From: Ascidiaceihabitans sp029251465
Lineage (GTDB): Bacteria > Pseudomonadota > Alphaproteobacteria > Rhodobacterales > Rhodobacteraceae
NCBI RefSeq assembly: GCF_042932805.1
Contig: NZ_CP170633.1
Location: 1,116,001 to 1,180,000 of the forward strand
Length of the DNA stretch: 64,000 nucleotides
Reading direction: 5' to 3'
Under the pieces are notes generated by a model. It saw nothing but the letters and a program-made list of their open reading frames with translations, ran no database searches and had not been told where the DNA came from. This document shows, one piece after another, positions 18,025-25,850 of the stretch. Both the position numbers and the translations under genes were made by a program. Each line of letters starts with the position of its first letter. Positions within the stretch are counted from its first letter, which is position 1.

Positions 18025-18804
18025 ATGGATTTGGGAATCAAAGGCAAACGCGCACTGGTGTGTGCATCGTCAAAAGGCCTGGGTTTGGGCTGTGCCGAGG
18101 CATTGGCCGCAGCGGGCGTTAACCTTGTGATGAACGCACGTGGGGCAGACGCGCTTGAGGCATCGGCCCAAACCATTCGCGACACCTACGGCGTTGACGT
18201 CGTGATTGTGGCCGCTGACATTGCCATACCAGACGGGCAGGCGGCAGTTCTGGCCGCAGCGGACGGCGTTGATATCTTGGTGAACAATGCAGGCGGCCCG
18301 CCTCCGGGCATGTGGTCTGACTGGACGCGCGACGATTTTATCGCAGCACTTGATGCAAACATGCTGGCCCCGATTGCGATGATGAAAGCGTTGTTGCCGG
18401 GCATGATGGATCGCGGCTGGGGCCGTGTCGTCAACATTACGTCGCAGTCCGTTAAGGCCCCGATTGCGGTGCTGGGTCTGTCCAATTCCGCGCGCGCAGG
18501 CCTCACAGGCTACGTCGCGGGCACCTCGCGTCAAGTCGCAGGCAAAGGCGTCACGATCAACAATTTGTTGCCGGGCATCCACGCTACAGACCGCGCAATT
18601 TCGCTGGACACCGGCGTGACCAAGGCCAAAGGTATTTCGATGGATCAGGCCAAAGCCGAACGCTGCGCCACGATCCCTGCAGGCCGCTATGGCACCCGCG
18701 AAGATTTCGGCTCGACCTGCGCGTTTCTGTGCAGCCAGCATGCCGGTTTCATCGTTGGTCAGAACATTCTGCTGGACGGTGGTGCCACGAACGCAACGCT
18801 TTAG
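18025..18804 (+). CDS. SDR-family oxidoreductase with atypical catalytic motif
   Basis: Short-chain dehydrogenase/reductase of 259 residues. The Rossmann glycine motif is ASSKGLGLG near the N-terminus and the NAG motif is in DILVNNAGGPPPG. Where most SDRs have YxxxK, this protein reads SNSARAGLTGY, a substitution seen, as I recall, in a FabG-like subfamily without the catalytic tyrosine. Chemistry and substrate are therefore open. The ATG at 18025 is preceded by AGAAGGA; a longer in-frame start at 17959 adds residues without SDR character. The alkylation-repair gene follows nine bases downstream. Confidence 0.85.
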   Translation: MDLGIKGKRALVCASSKGLGLGCAEALAAAGVNLVMNARGADALEASAQTIRDTYGVDVVIVAADIAIPDGQAAVLAAADGVDILVNNAGGPPPGMWSDWTRDDFIAALDANMLAPIAMMKALLPGMMDRGWGRVVNITSQSVKAPIAVLGLSNSARAGLTGYVAGTSRQVAGKGVTINNLLPGIHATDRAISLDTGVTKAKGISMDQAKAERCATIPAGRYGTREDFGSTCAFLCSQHAGFIVGQNILLDGGATNATL

Positions 18805-18813
18805 GCTGCTGAT

Positions 18814-19935
18814 ATGGCTGAAAAATTCTCGCTTAAGGATCATCTGTTTAACCCGGAAACGGTTGCGCAACTGGCGGCTGAATACGCCGCTGGTGTGCCT
18901 GCATTTGATGCGGCGCAGTTCACAACAGAGGCCTTGGGTGGTTTCCAATCGCGCGAGTTGATGGACCGGTTAGAGTGGCTCGCGACGTGCGTTGAAACGC
19001 AGTTGTCGCCGGATTTCAACGTGATGGCGGATCAGCTAGAGGCGGCAATGCCAGCGCGTCTTGATCCATCCCTGCGCGATGATGATTTTGGCCATTTCAT
19101 TCACGGCGTGCCTGGAATTTTGGCCGTGCGTCACGGGCTGGAAAACCACCGCGAAAGGGCGCTTGATCTGCTGCACGCCGCCACGCAACGGTTTTCGATG
19201 GAGTTCTACATCCGCCCGTTCCTGAACCGTTGGCCCGACGAAACCTTGGGTCGTTTGGCGCTTTGGGCCGGCGATCAAAACTATCACGTGCGTCGACTGG
19301 TCAGCGAGGGCACGCGCCCGAAACTGCCGTGGGCAAAATCGGTAACCTTGACCCAAGACCAGACACTGCCGTTGCTGGATCAGCTGTTTGCAGATGGCAC
19401 CCGATATGTGACCCGCTCGATTGCCAACCACCTGAATGATATCGCAAAATTCGCACCTGATGTGGTTGTCGATCAGTTGGCGGCTTGGGCCAATTCAAAC
19501 ACGCAAGTCGACAAAGAAATGGCGTGGATGCAGCGCCATGCCTTGCGCACCTTGGTCAAGGATGGCCACGCAGGCGCGCTGGACATGCTTGGTTATCGGG
19601 CCGACGCGCCTGTGCGGGTCACAGCGCAGATGAAAACGCCCGAGGTCAAAATCGGTGATGCGTTGACGTTCGAGGTGCAGATCGCGGCCGATGAACTCTG
19701 CGATGTTTTGGTGGATTACCGCATCCGTTTCGCCCGTCCGTCAGGCAAGTCTGCCGAAAAAGTGTTCAAGCTCAAGCAAGGTAAGGTGCGTCTCGACGCA
19801 CCGCTGTCGCTTGCGAAAAAGCACACCCTCAAAGCACAGGCCAGCACCTTTCAATGGCACGCGGGTCCGCACGCTTTGATCGTGCAAGTCAACGGTGTCG
19901 ATCATGCCGAGCTGGCGTTTGAAGTGACTGGATAA
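18814..19935 (+). CDS. DNA alkylation repair protein, AlkC/AlkD-like HEAT-repeat family
   Basis: A 373-residue protein resembling the AlkC-type 3-methyladenine DNA glycosylases: an all-helical N-terminal and middle part made of HEAT-like repeats (LRPFLNRWPDETLGRLALWA-like segment near residue 140; VRRLVSEGTRPKLPW, then TRSIANHLNDIAK) and a C-terminal beta-rich domain (about 265-373) as in the longer members. These enzymes remove N3-alkylated purines. It follows the SDR gene by nine bases, so they may share a transcript. Family assignment is from recognisable segments only. Confidence 0.72.
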   Translation: MAEKFSLKDHLFNPETVAQLAAEYAAGVPAFDAAQFTTEALGGFQSRELMDRLEWLATCVETQLSPDFNVMADQLEAAMPARLDPSLRDDDFGHFIHGVPGILAVRHGLENHRERALDLLHAATQRFSMEFYIRPFLNRWPDETLGRLALWAGDQNYHVRRLVSEGTRPKLPWAKSVTLTQDQTLPLLDQLFADGTRYVTRSIANHLNDIAKFAPDVVVDQLAAWANSNTQVDKEMAWMQRHALRTLVKDGHAGALDMLGYRADAPVRVTAQMKTPEVKIGDALTFEVQIAADELCDVLVDYRIRFARPSGKSAEKVFKLKQGKVRLDAPLSLAKKHTLKAQASTFQWHAGPHALIVQVNGVDHAELAFEVTG

Positions 19936-20039
19936 CGTTACCCTTACGGATCCAATCTTCACGTTAACGTATGTGCGCTGGTGCAAAGGGTGTCGCCCTG
20001 TTACGAGGTATCGATTGATTTTGCCCAAGGACGCTGCGC

Positions 20040-21452
20040 ATGCAAGCCACTGCTTTGATTTCTATTGTTGCGCTGATCATCGTAGGCTCGATTGCCGTCG
20101 CCCCACGGCGCGCCAGCATCGAAGGCTTCTTTGGCGGCCTGTCCGTTTCAGGTTCTGCTCCCGGTCTTTGGGTCTTAGTTCTCAGCCAAGTCACCACCTG
20201 GATTTTTGCCCGATCCCTGATGAATGCGGCCATCTTGGGCTACTACTACGGGATCGCGGGGACCCTTGCTTACGCGGCCTATTACGGCTCTTTTCTAAGC
20301 GGCGCGTTGATCGTCGCACGCCTGCGCAGCAAAGGCGCAGAGTCTCTCCAAGACTGGCTGGGAACGCGTTTTGGAACTGTCGGAACGGGCAGTTACAACG
20401 TGGTTGTGGCCTTGCGCCTGCTGTCCGAAGTCTTTGCCAACTTACTCGTTATCGGCCTGATCGCGGCGGCTGTTTTGGGCGGCACCGGCACGTGGGCCAT
20501 CGTGGTGCTCGCGGTCATCGGGCTGGCGTATTCCGCGTGGGGCGGGCTGAGTGCAGCCTTGCGTACCGACGTCGTGCAAATGTTGCTGTTTCTCGCGGCC
20601 TTTGGCGCGGCGTTTTTGGCCTTGGTGTTCAGCCCCGATTTCAACCTTGGCGCGGTTTTGACCGCCCCCGGCGCCTCCGGTCCCTACAACGGTTGGATAC
20701 TGCTGGCGGTCGCGGCGTTGCAGGTGTTTTCATACCCCGCGCATGATCCGGTGATGATGGATCGCGGGTTCATCGCAGACCCTGCCACCACGCAAAGATC
20801 GTTCCTGCACGCGTTCTGGATTTCGACCCTGTGCATCATTGCGTTCGGCTTTTTCGGGATCCAAGCCAGCTTGATCGGTGCGGAATACGAAGGTCAGTTG
20901 ATCGGCACATGGGCGGGCATGTTCCCGCCTTGGGTGTTCGTTTTGCTGATGGTGTCACTGGTTGTCTCGGCGCTCAGCACGCTTGATTCCGCATTGGCGT
21001 CTGCTGCGCGATTGGTGGTCGAGGAACTGCATTTGGCCCCGCGCACCTTGAACGGCGGGCGCATCGTGATGGTCGCATTTATGGTGGCGGGGGCGGCGCT
21101 GACCTTATGGGGGAACAAGACGTTGTTTGACGCGGTCGCGGTGTCTGGCACGGCGTCGATGTTCCTGACGCCTGTGTTGGTCGTGGGCCTGTTGGGCGGG
21201 CGCACCATCGCGCTTTGGTCCTACGTCGTGGCCTACGGCGCTGCGATTTTGGGCGCGTTCATGTATTTTGCCCGCAGCTGGGACAGCATCGCGGCAGTAT
21301 GGGGGAACAAGACGTTGTTTGACGCGGTCGCGGTGTCTGGCACGGCGTCGATTCTGCCCGAGGGCCACAAGTACGAGCAATTGTTGGTGATTTGCATCTG
21401 CGTTCTGATCGTCGGCTTTGCCTCAGTTCTTGCAGGGGCGCGCAAGGGCTGA
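20040..21452 (+). CDS. Sodium:solute symporter family protein carrying an internal exact duplication
   Basis: Membrane transporter of 470 residues with about 12-13 hydrophobic helices, related to the Na+/solute symporter (SSS) family (for example YYYGIAGTLAYAAYYGSFLSG, and VIGLAYSAWGGLSAALRTDVVQ). The substrate is unknown. Residues around 356-373 and 420-437 are identical (WGNKTLFDAVAVSGTAS), because 55 bases at 21106-21160 are repeated exactly at 21298-21352. The second copy sits just before the last helix. Removing 54 bases restores AAVLPEGHKYEQ, which looks like the ancestral reading. Whether the extra segment disturbs function is unknown. Confidence 0.85.
   Translation: MQATALISIVALIIVGSIAVAPRRASIEGFFGGLSVSGSAPGLWVLVLSQVTTWIFARSLMNAAILGYYYGIAGTLAYAAYYGSFLSGALIVARLRSKGAESLQDWLGTRFGTVGTGSYNVVVALRLLSEVFANLLVIGLIAAAVLGGTGTWAIVVLAVIGLAYSAWGGLSAALRTDVVQMLLFLAAFGAAFLALVFSPDFNLGAVLTAPGASGPYNGWILLAVAALQVFSYPAHDPVMMDRGFIADPATTQRSFLHAFWISTLCIIAFGFFGIQASLIGAEYEGQLIGTWAGMFPPWVFVLLMVSLVVSALSTLDSALASAARLVVEELHLAPRTLNGGRIVMVAFMVAGAALTLWGNKTLFDAVAVSGTASMFLTPVLVVGLLGGRTIALWSYVVAYGAAILGAFMYFARSWDSIAAVWGNKTLFDAVAVSGTASILPEGHKYEQLLVICICVLIVGFASVLAGARKG
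21106..21160. repeat. 55-bp exact direct repeat, copy 1
   Basis: Identical to 21298-21352, offset by 192 bases (64 codons), so both copies are read in the same frame of the symporter gene. This copy lies in what looks like an original transmembrane segment (ALTLWGNKTLFDAVAVSG), so it is the likely source of the duplication. Confidence 0.97.
21298..21352. repeat. 55-bp exact direct repeat, copy 2 (inferred inserted copy)
   Basis: Exact copy of 21106-21160. Deleting 54 bases here (21298-21351) leaves an uninterrupted frame coding AAVLPEGH, which argues that this is the added copy. The absence of any substitution between copies implies a very recent event, gene conversion, or an assembly error. 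Confidence 0.95.
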
Positions 21453-21496
21453 TAGCGCTTATCTGACTTAATTAATCAGAAACAGAGCTGCCCGTT

Positions 21497-22576
21497 TTGC
21501 AACCCCAAACGCCCCGTTTAGAAATTCGCAACTTGCGGCGCAGCTTTGACGGGCGCGCGGTTGTTGACGGCGTGTCGCTGCGCATAATGCCGGGGCAGGT
21601 GACGTGTTTGCTGGGCCCGTCTGGATGCGGTAAATCCACGACCTTGCGGATGATTGCCGGTGTCGAAATGCAAGACAGCGGCGAAATTTACGTTGATGGC
21701 AAACTGATCTGCGACACGGTGTTTCGTATCCCGCCCGAGCGCCGTGAAATCGGTTTGATGTTTCAAGATTTCGCGCTGTTTCCGCATCTTAGCGTGGCGG
21801 ACAATGTGGCCTACGGTCTGCGCGGATCAAAGGCCGAAAAACGCGCGCGGGTCGAGGAATTGCTGGGTCGCGTTGATCTGATGGATTTCATCGATGGCTA
21901 TCCGCATCAACTGTCGGGTGGCGAACAGCAGCGGGTTGCACTGGCGCGCGCGTTGGCCCCACGTCCGCGGATCATGCTGATGGATGAACCGTTTTCCGGC
22001 CTTGATAACCGCCTGCGTGACGGCATCCGGGACGAGACGCTGAACATCCTAAAAGACGAAGACACCGCCGTTCTACTGGTCACTCACGAACCGGACGAAG
22101 CGATGCGCATGGCCGACGAAATCGCGCTGATGCGGGATGGAAAAATCGTGCAACAAGGTGCGCCGTATAACGTCTATACGCGGCCCATCGATCGGGCCTC
22201 GGTCGCGTTTTTCAGCGATGCGAACATGCTGAATGCAACGGTTGAGGGCGCGCTGGCTATGACCCCGTTTGGCCGGTTTTTGGCCCCCGGTGTGCCGGAC
22301 GGGACCGAAGTGTCGATTGTTTTTCGCCCCCAGCATTTGCGCATCGATTTTGACCGCGCCGGCAAAGGCCCGGTGCCGACGCCCGTCGATGGCACCCCTG
22401 CGCGCGCCGTCGTGGAACGCGCCCGTTTCATGGGCAACGAGAGCCTGATCGAGTACAAATTGGACCACGACGGGTCCGTCATGAAAGCCACCGTTCCCAA
22501 CGTTTTCCTACCGCAAGCGGGCACTGTGATGTGGCTGACAGTGCGGCGTGACCGGTGTTTTGTTTTCGCATCATAG
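21497..22576 (+). CDS. ABC transporter ATP-binding protein (PotA/FbpC type) without adjacent permease
   Basis: Cytoplasmic ATPase of 359 residues. Walker A is GPSGCGKST, the Q-loop lies in GLMFQDFALFPHL, the signature is LSGGEQQRVALARAL, and Walker B is IMLMDEPFSGLD. The C-terminal 120 residues form a TOBE-like domain as in iron, polyamine and sugar importers. The start is a TTG at 21497 preceded by a weak site. No ABC permease or binding protein lies nearby; instead it sits between an SSS symporter and two Lin0512 genes. It may serve a permease encoded elsewhere. Confidence 0.88.
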   Translation: MQPQTPRLEIRNLRRSFDGRAVVDGVSLRIMPGQVTCLLGPSGCGKSTTLRMIAGVEMQDSGEIYVDGKLICDTVFRIPPERREIGLMFQDFALFPHLSVADNVAYGLRGSKAEKRARVEELLGRVDLMDFIDGYPHQLSGGEQQRVALARALAPRPRIMLMDEPFSGLDNRLRDGIRDETLNILKDEDTAVLLVTHEPDEAMRMADEIALMRDGKIVQQGAPYNVYTRPIDRASVAFFSDANMLNATVEGALAMTPFGRFLAPGVPDGTEVSIVFRPQHLRIDFDRAGKGPVPTPVDGTPARAVVERARFMGNESLIEYKLDHDGSVMKATVPNVFLPQAGTVMWLTVRRDRCFVFAS

Positions 22577-22586
22577 GAGTAAGCAC

Positions 22587-22931
22587 ATGAGATTGTTGAC
22601 TGAATTCGGCATGGGCACATCGCTGCGCCGTGGTGATTACACACAAGCGGCAAAACGCGCGGTCCAAGACGCCTTGTGGCACAATTCGATCAATCTGGCA
22701 GAGCTGTTCGGCTTTGAAAAAGAAGCGATGCGTATCACCGTCGACGTTGGCGTGCAGCGCCCTGATCAGGTCGACGTGGCGGCCTTGGCCGAGGTGTTTC
22801 CCTATGGCTCAACCACGTTCAACGTGCAGCGCGGTGGCCTTGATATTGCCCGCCCTGAGGGCACCGGAAATCCGACGATCATGGCCAATGTCGCCCTGTC
22901 TGTTGCCTTTGAAATGGAGCGCGAAGCATGA
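22587..22931 (+). CDS. Lin0512-family protein, paralogue with degenerate motif
   Basis: A 114-residue protein of the uncharacterised Lin0512 family. The family hallmark GxGxDxHG is here GMGTSLRRGDYT: the Asp and His are lost. The rest aligns with the next gene (DYTQAAKRAVQDALWHNSI against DYTKASTRAIEDAFRHSSL; VGVQRPDQVDVAAL against VGVQDPDQVDVEVL), so they are diverged paralogues. An AGGAG site lies seven bases before the ATG. It overlaps the next gene by four bases (ATGA). A structural, non-catalytic partner role is inference. Confidence 0.85.
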   Translation: MRLLTEFGMGTSLRRGDYTQAAKRAVQDALWHNSINLAELFGFEKEAMRITVDVGVQRPDQVDVAALAEVFPYGSTTFNVQRGGLDIARPEGTGNPTIMANVALSVAFEMEREA

Positions 22932-23308
22932 GCGAGATCACAGCAGAGCAGCGCATCATCATCGAAATGGGCATGGGCAACGACCTGCACGGCATGGATT
23001 ACACCAAGGCCAGCACGCGCGCGATCGAAGACGCATTTCGCCATTCATCCCTACCGATTTTTGGCGCGCTTGACCTAAGCCACGATGCGATGCGTGTACA
23101 AGTGACCGTTGGTGTGCAAGATCCCGATCAGGTGGACGTTGAGGTTCTCAAGGCCAAACTGCCGCGCGGACGTGCCGAGGTGTCCGTGGTGTTTGGTGGG
23201 CTGAACGTGGTGTCGCCAGACGGTGGCGATACAATCGTGATTGCCCAAGCTTCGGTCGAGGCGTTTTTGCCGCCGCAAACCGGTTGGACGCTTAAGCCTG
23301 CGGGCTAG
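22928..23308 (+). CDS. Lin0512-family protein with intact motif
   Basis: A 126-residue protein with the complete family motif GMGNDLHG (GxGxDxHG) near residue 15, followed by DYTKASTRAIEDAF. The biochemical function of the family is unknown to me. Start and stop overlaps with its degenerate paralogue suggest equimolar translation and possibly a heteromer. Its 3' end overlaps the convergent WYL-regulator gene by 17 bases. Nearby transport genes suggest a small-molecule pathway, but no substrate can be named. Confidence 0.88.
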   Translation: MSEITAEQRIIIEMGMGNDLHGMDYTKASTRAIEDAFRHSSLPIFGALDLSHDAMRVQVTVGVQDPDQVDVEVLKAKLPRGRAEVSVVFGGLNVVSPDGGDTIVIAQASVEAFLPPQTGWTLKPAG

Positions 23309-23966
23309 GCATATCGTCCAAGGTTTTGCCGACCTCATCCACAAACATCTGCGGTTGCGCCTGCGCGGACTGAATTAAATCAACGCGGAACTCTCTGAAA
23401 TCATTGCGGGTTTCGCACCACGCAGTCAAAATCCAAACACGCGCCCAGTGTTCTAGTTTCAGCGGGCGGATGATGCGCGATGTGATCCTGTCGCCTTTGG
23501 AATGATAGGTAATGCGCAGTTTTTGCTTGGCCCGAATGGCTGCACGCAGGGTTGGCATCTGGGACAATCCGCGCGCGCTATCGCCAAAGGACGAGGCCGC
23601 GTAGGCCCAAGTTTGCGCATCTGGTGTCGCGTGTTGGGGCAGGGCGGTTTCGAGTTTTGCACCAAGGCTAGTTGCGGCGCGGCGCAGGTCCGGATCCGCG
23701 GCCTCGGACACAATGGCAAGGCCAAGGTTGAGGACTTCGATTTCTTCGTCGGTCAAGTGTAGTGACGGCAGGGTCGTGACGGGTTGCGCCTGATACCCGA
23801 TCCCGCGCGCGCCTTTGACGGGCAGGCCGCTGGCCATCAGATCATCCATGTCACGGTAGATCGTGCGGGGCGACACAGCAAACGCGTCGGCCAATTCTTG
23901 GGCCGTGTGCAATCGCCCGTCTTGCAGGGTTTGCATAATTTTGGTGAGACGATCAGGACGGGACAC
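23292..23966 (-). CDS. HTH/WYL-domain transcriptional regulator (YafY/DeoR-like)
   Basis: A 224-residue regulator: N-terminal winged helix-turn-helix (RLTKIMQTLQDGRLHTAQEL, then VSPRTIYRDMDDLMASGLPV) and a C-terminal WYL-type sensor domain (KLRITYHSKGDRITSRIIRP, then EHWARVWILTAWCETRNDFR). WYL domains are thought to sense ligands or nucleic-acid signals. A perfect palindrome lies 25 bases upstream of its start and is the obvious candidate for autoregulation. It converges with the Lin0512 pair and lies back to back with tatA. Confidence 0.88.
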   Translation of the reverse strand: MSRPDRLTKIMQTLQDGRLHTAQELADAFAVSPRTIYRDMDDLMASGLPVKGARGIGYQAQPVTTLPSLHLTDEEIEVLNLGLAIVSEAADPDLRRAATSLGAKLETALPQHATPDAQTWAYAASSFGDSARGLSQMPTLRAAIRAKQKLRITYHSKGDRITSRIIRPLKLEHWARVWILTAWCETRNDFREFRVDLIQSAQAQPQMFVDEVGKTLDDMPSPQA

Positions 23967-23990
23967 GGTAAAACCTAATATTTGTGCGCA

Positions 23991-24010
23991 ACTGACATTA
24001 ACATGTCAGT
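23991..24010. promoter_or_regulatory. Perfect palindromic operator candidate upstream of the WYL regulator
   Basis: ACTGACATTAACATGTCAGT consists of two eight-base arms around TAAC. It sits 25 bases before the regulator's ATG, where an autorepressor would bind, in the divergent region shared with tatA. The dyad is seen directly; binding by the regulator is inferred. Confidence 0.55.
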
Positions 24011-24171
24011 TTGATCTGCGCTAGCCTTGGAAATCCACCTTTGCACTGCCACAAACGCCAAAATCACCGCATTGCCGCTTTCCTAACGCGCAAGGCGTGC
24101 CTAAAACGGTTCTCGACATTTGGGCACGTGGGACACCCCCGTGCGAGACCTAAAAAGAGTGGAGACTGAAT

Positions 24172-24411
24172 ATGTCACTTGGACCTTGGCAAGTATTGCT
24201 GATCGCTGTTGTTGTGCTGGTGCTGTTTGGGCGCGGCAAGATTTCGTCGCTGATGGGCGAAGTCGGTAAGGGCATCACGTCCTTCAAAAAAGGCATCACC
24301 GAAGGCACGCAAGAGCTGGAAGACGACGCCGCAGACGCAGCTGAAACTGCAAAAGACGTTACACCTGAAACGGTTGCTAAAGCCGCGACAGACGACAAAG
24401 ACAAAGGTTAA
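24172..24411 (+). CDS. tatA: Sec-independent protein translocase TatA
   Basis: Pore-forming component of the twin-arginine translocase. The 79-residue protein has an N-terminal transmembrane helix (WQVLLIAVVVLVLFGRGK), the FGRGK hinge and an amphipathic helix with a conserved F-K pattern (ITSFKKGI), then an acidic tail. A GTGGAG site precedes the ATG. It is the first gene of tatABC; tatB starts three bases after its stop. Confidence 0.96.
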   Translation: MSLGPWQVLLIAVVVLVLFGRGKISSLMGEVGKGITSFKKGITEGTQELEDDAADAAETAKDVTPETVAKAATDDKDKG

Positions 24412-24414
24412 GCC

Positions 24415-24942
24415 ATGTTTGGTATGGGCGGGGTCGAGATGCTGATCATCGGCATCGTCGCCCTTATTGTGGTCGGTCCAAAGGACCTGCCGATGCTGTT
24501 TCGCCAAGTCGGGCAGTTTGTCGGCAAGGCCCGTGGTATGGCGCGCGAATTCCAGTCTGCGATGAACCAAGCGGTTGATCAATCGGGCATGAAAGACGTG
24601 CAAAGCAGCCTAAAGGCGGCGACGAACCCGATGGGGGCTGCGATGAATTCCGTCAAGGATGCCGCCCGTGATGCGACAGAGGCGATGAACCTCGACCCTG
24701 ACAGCGAGACCGGCAAGCTGGCGGCCAAGCGGGCAGAGCAGACCAAGAAAATCCAAGCCTCGACAGCGCGGGCCGCAGCAGAACGCAAAGCGCGCGAAGC
24801 AACCGAGGCACTGACCAAAGCGGACGAAGCAGAGGCCGCCTTGGCGCCTGCACCAAAAGCGAAAGCGGCGAAACCCAAAACTGCAAAGCCTAAAACGGCC
24901 GCAAAACCCGGCAAGCCTAAAACTCCGAAGAGCAAAACATGA
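24415..24942 (+). CDS. tatB: Sec-independent protein translocase TatB
   Basis: Partner of TatC in the twin-arginine signal receptor complex. The 175-residue protein starts with a single transmembrane helix containing the TatB glutamate (MGGVEMLIIGIVALIVVGPK) and KDLPMLFRQVGQFVGKARGM, then a long alanine- and lysine-rich helical tail ending in repeated KPKTA units. The stop overlaps the tatC start (ATGA at 24939-24942). Confidence 0.96.
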   Translation: MFGMGGVEMLIIGIVALIVVGPKDLPMLFRQVGQFVGKARGMAREFQSAMNQAVDQSGMKDVQSSLKAATNPMGAAMNSVKDAARDATEAMNLDPDSETGKLAAKRAEQTKKIQASTARAAAERKAREATEALTKADEAEAALAPAPKAKAAKPKTAKPKTAAKPGKPKTPKSKT

Positions 24943-25850
24943 CCCAAACCGACGACATGGAAGAGGGCATGGACGCATCCAGCGCCCCGCTGATCGAGCA
25001 TCTGACAGAGCTGCGCACGCGGTTGATCCGCTCGGTTGCAGCCTTTGTTGTGGCGATGATATTCTGTTTCATCTTTGCGGGTTTCCTGCTGGATTTCCTG
25101 CTGCTGCCGATTGAAAAAACCATGCGCGAGCTGGGCAATGAAAACCCGGTCATGCAGTACACGGCCCCGCAGGAATACTTTTTCACCTTGCTCAAGATCG
25201 CCATGGTTGGCGGTTTGGCTTTGGGCTTTCCGATCATCGGCACGCAGCTGTGGCGCTTCGTGGCACCTGGTTTGTACCGCAATGAAAAATCCGCGTTCCT
25301 GCCGTTTTTGGTGGCCTCACCTGTGTTATTCATCATCGGCGCGCTGTTTGCGCATCTGATCGTGACACCGCTGGCGATGCGGTTTTTCCTTGGGTTTGCT
25401 GATATTCAATCGGTGTTGTCGCTGGTCACCGCACCGGGTGAAGTCGTCGATGACGCCGCCGCGGCCAAGTCCGGCATCGACATCGTTTTCAACGGTAAGG
25501 TGAACGAAACGCTGGACATCACGCTCAAGCTGATCGTGGCCTTTGGTCTGTGTTTCCAGCTGCCTGTACTGCTGACGTTGATGGGCAAATCCGGCCTGAT
25601 TGATGCGGGCGGTCTGCGCCGCGTGCGCAAATACGCGGTTGTTGGCATTTTGACATTGGCCGCCGTGGTGACGCCGCCTGATGTGATCACCCAAGTCATT
25701 CTGTTTGTCGCCGTTTACGGGTTGTACGAGATTTCGATCCTGTTGGTGGCCCGTGTGGACCGCGACCGCGAAGCGAAACTGCGCGAAGACGGGTTTTATG
25801 AAGACGACGAAGAGATGTTTGACGAAGACATTGAGGACGACGACAAATGA
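24939..25850 (+). CDS. tatC: Sec-independent protein translocase TatC
   Basis: Polytopic core of the Tat translocon that binds twin-arginine signal peptides. The 303-residue protein has six transmembrane helices; the early conserved block reads SAPLIEHLTELRTRLIRS and the periplasmic/cytoplasmic motif FWRFVAPGLYRNEK-like sequence appears as QLWRFVAPGLYRNEKSAFLP. The C-terminus is strongly acidic. The next gene overlaps its stop by four bases. An agmatine-deiminase-like protein in this window (44175-45230) has a twin-arginine leader. Confidence 0.97.
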   Translation: MTQTDDMEEGMDASSAPLIEHLTELRTRLIRSVAAFVVAMIFCFIFAGFLLDFLLLPIEKTMRELGNENPVMQYTAPQEYFFTLLKIAMVGGLALGFPIIGTQLWRFVAPGLYRNEKSAFLPFLVASPVLFIIGALFAHLIVTPLAMRFFLGFADIQSVLSLVTAPGEVVDDAAAAKSGIDIVFNGKVNETLDITLKLIVAFGLCFQLPVLLTLMGKSGLIDAGGLRRVRKYAVVGILTLAAVVTPPDVITQVILFVAVYGLYEISILLVARVDRDREAKLREDGFYEDDEEMFDEDIEDDDK

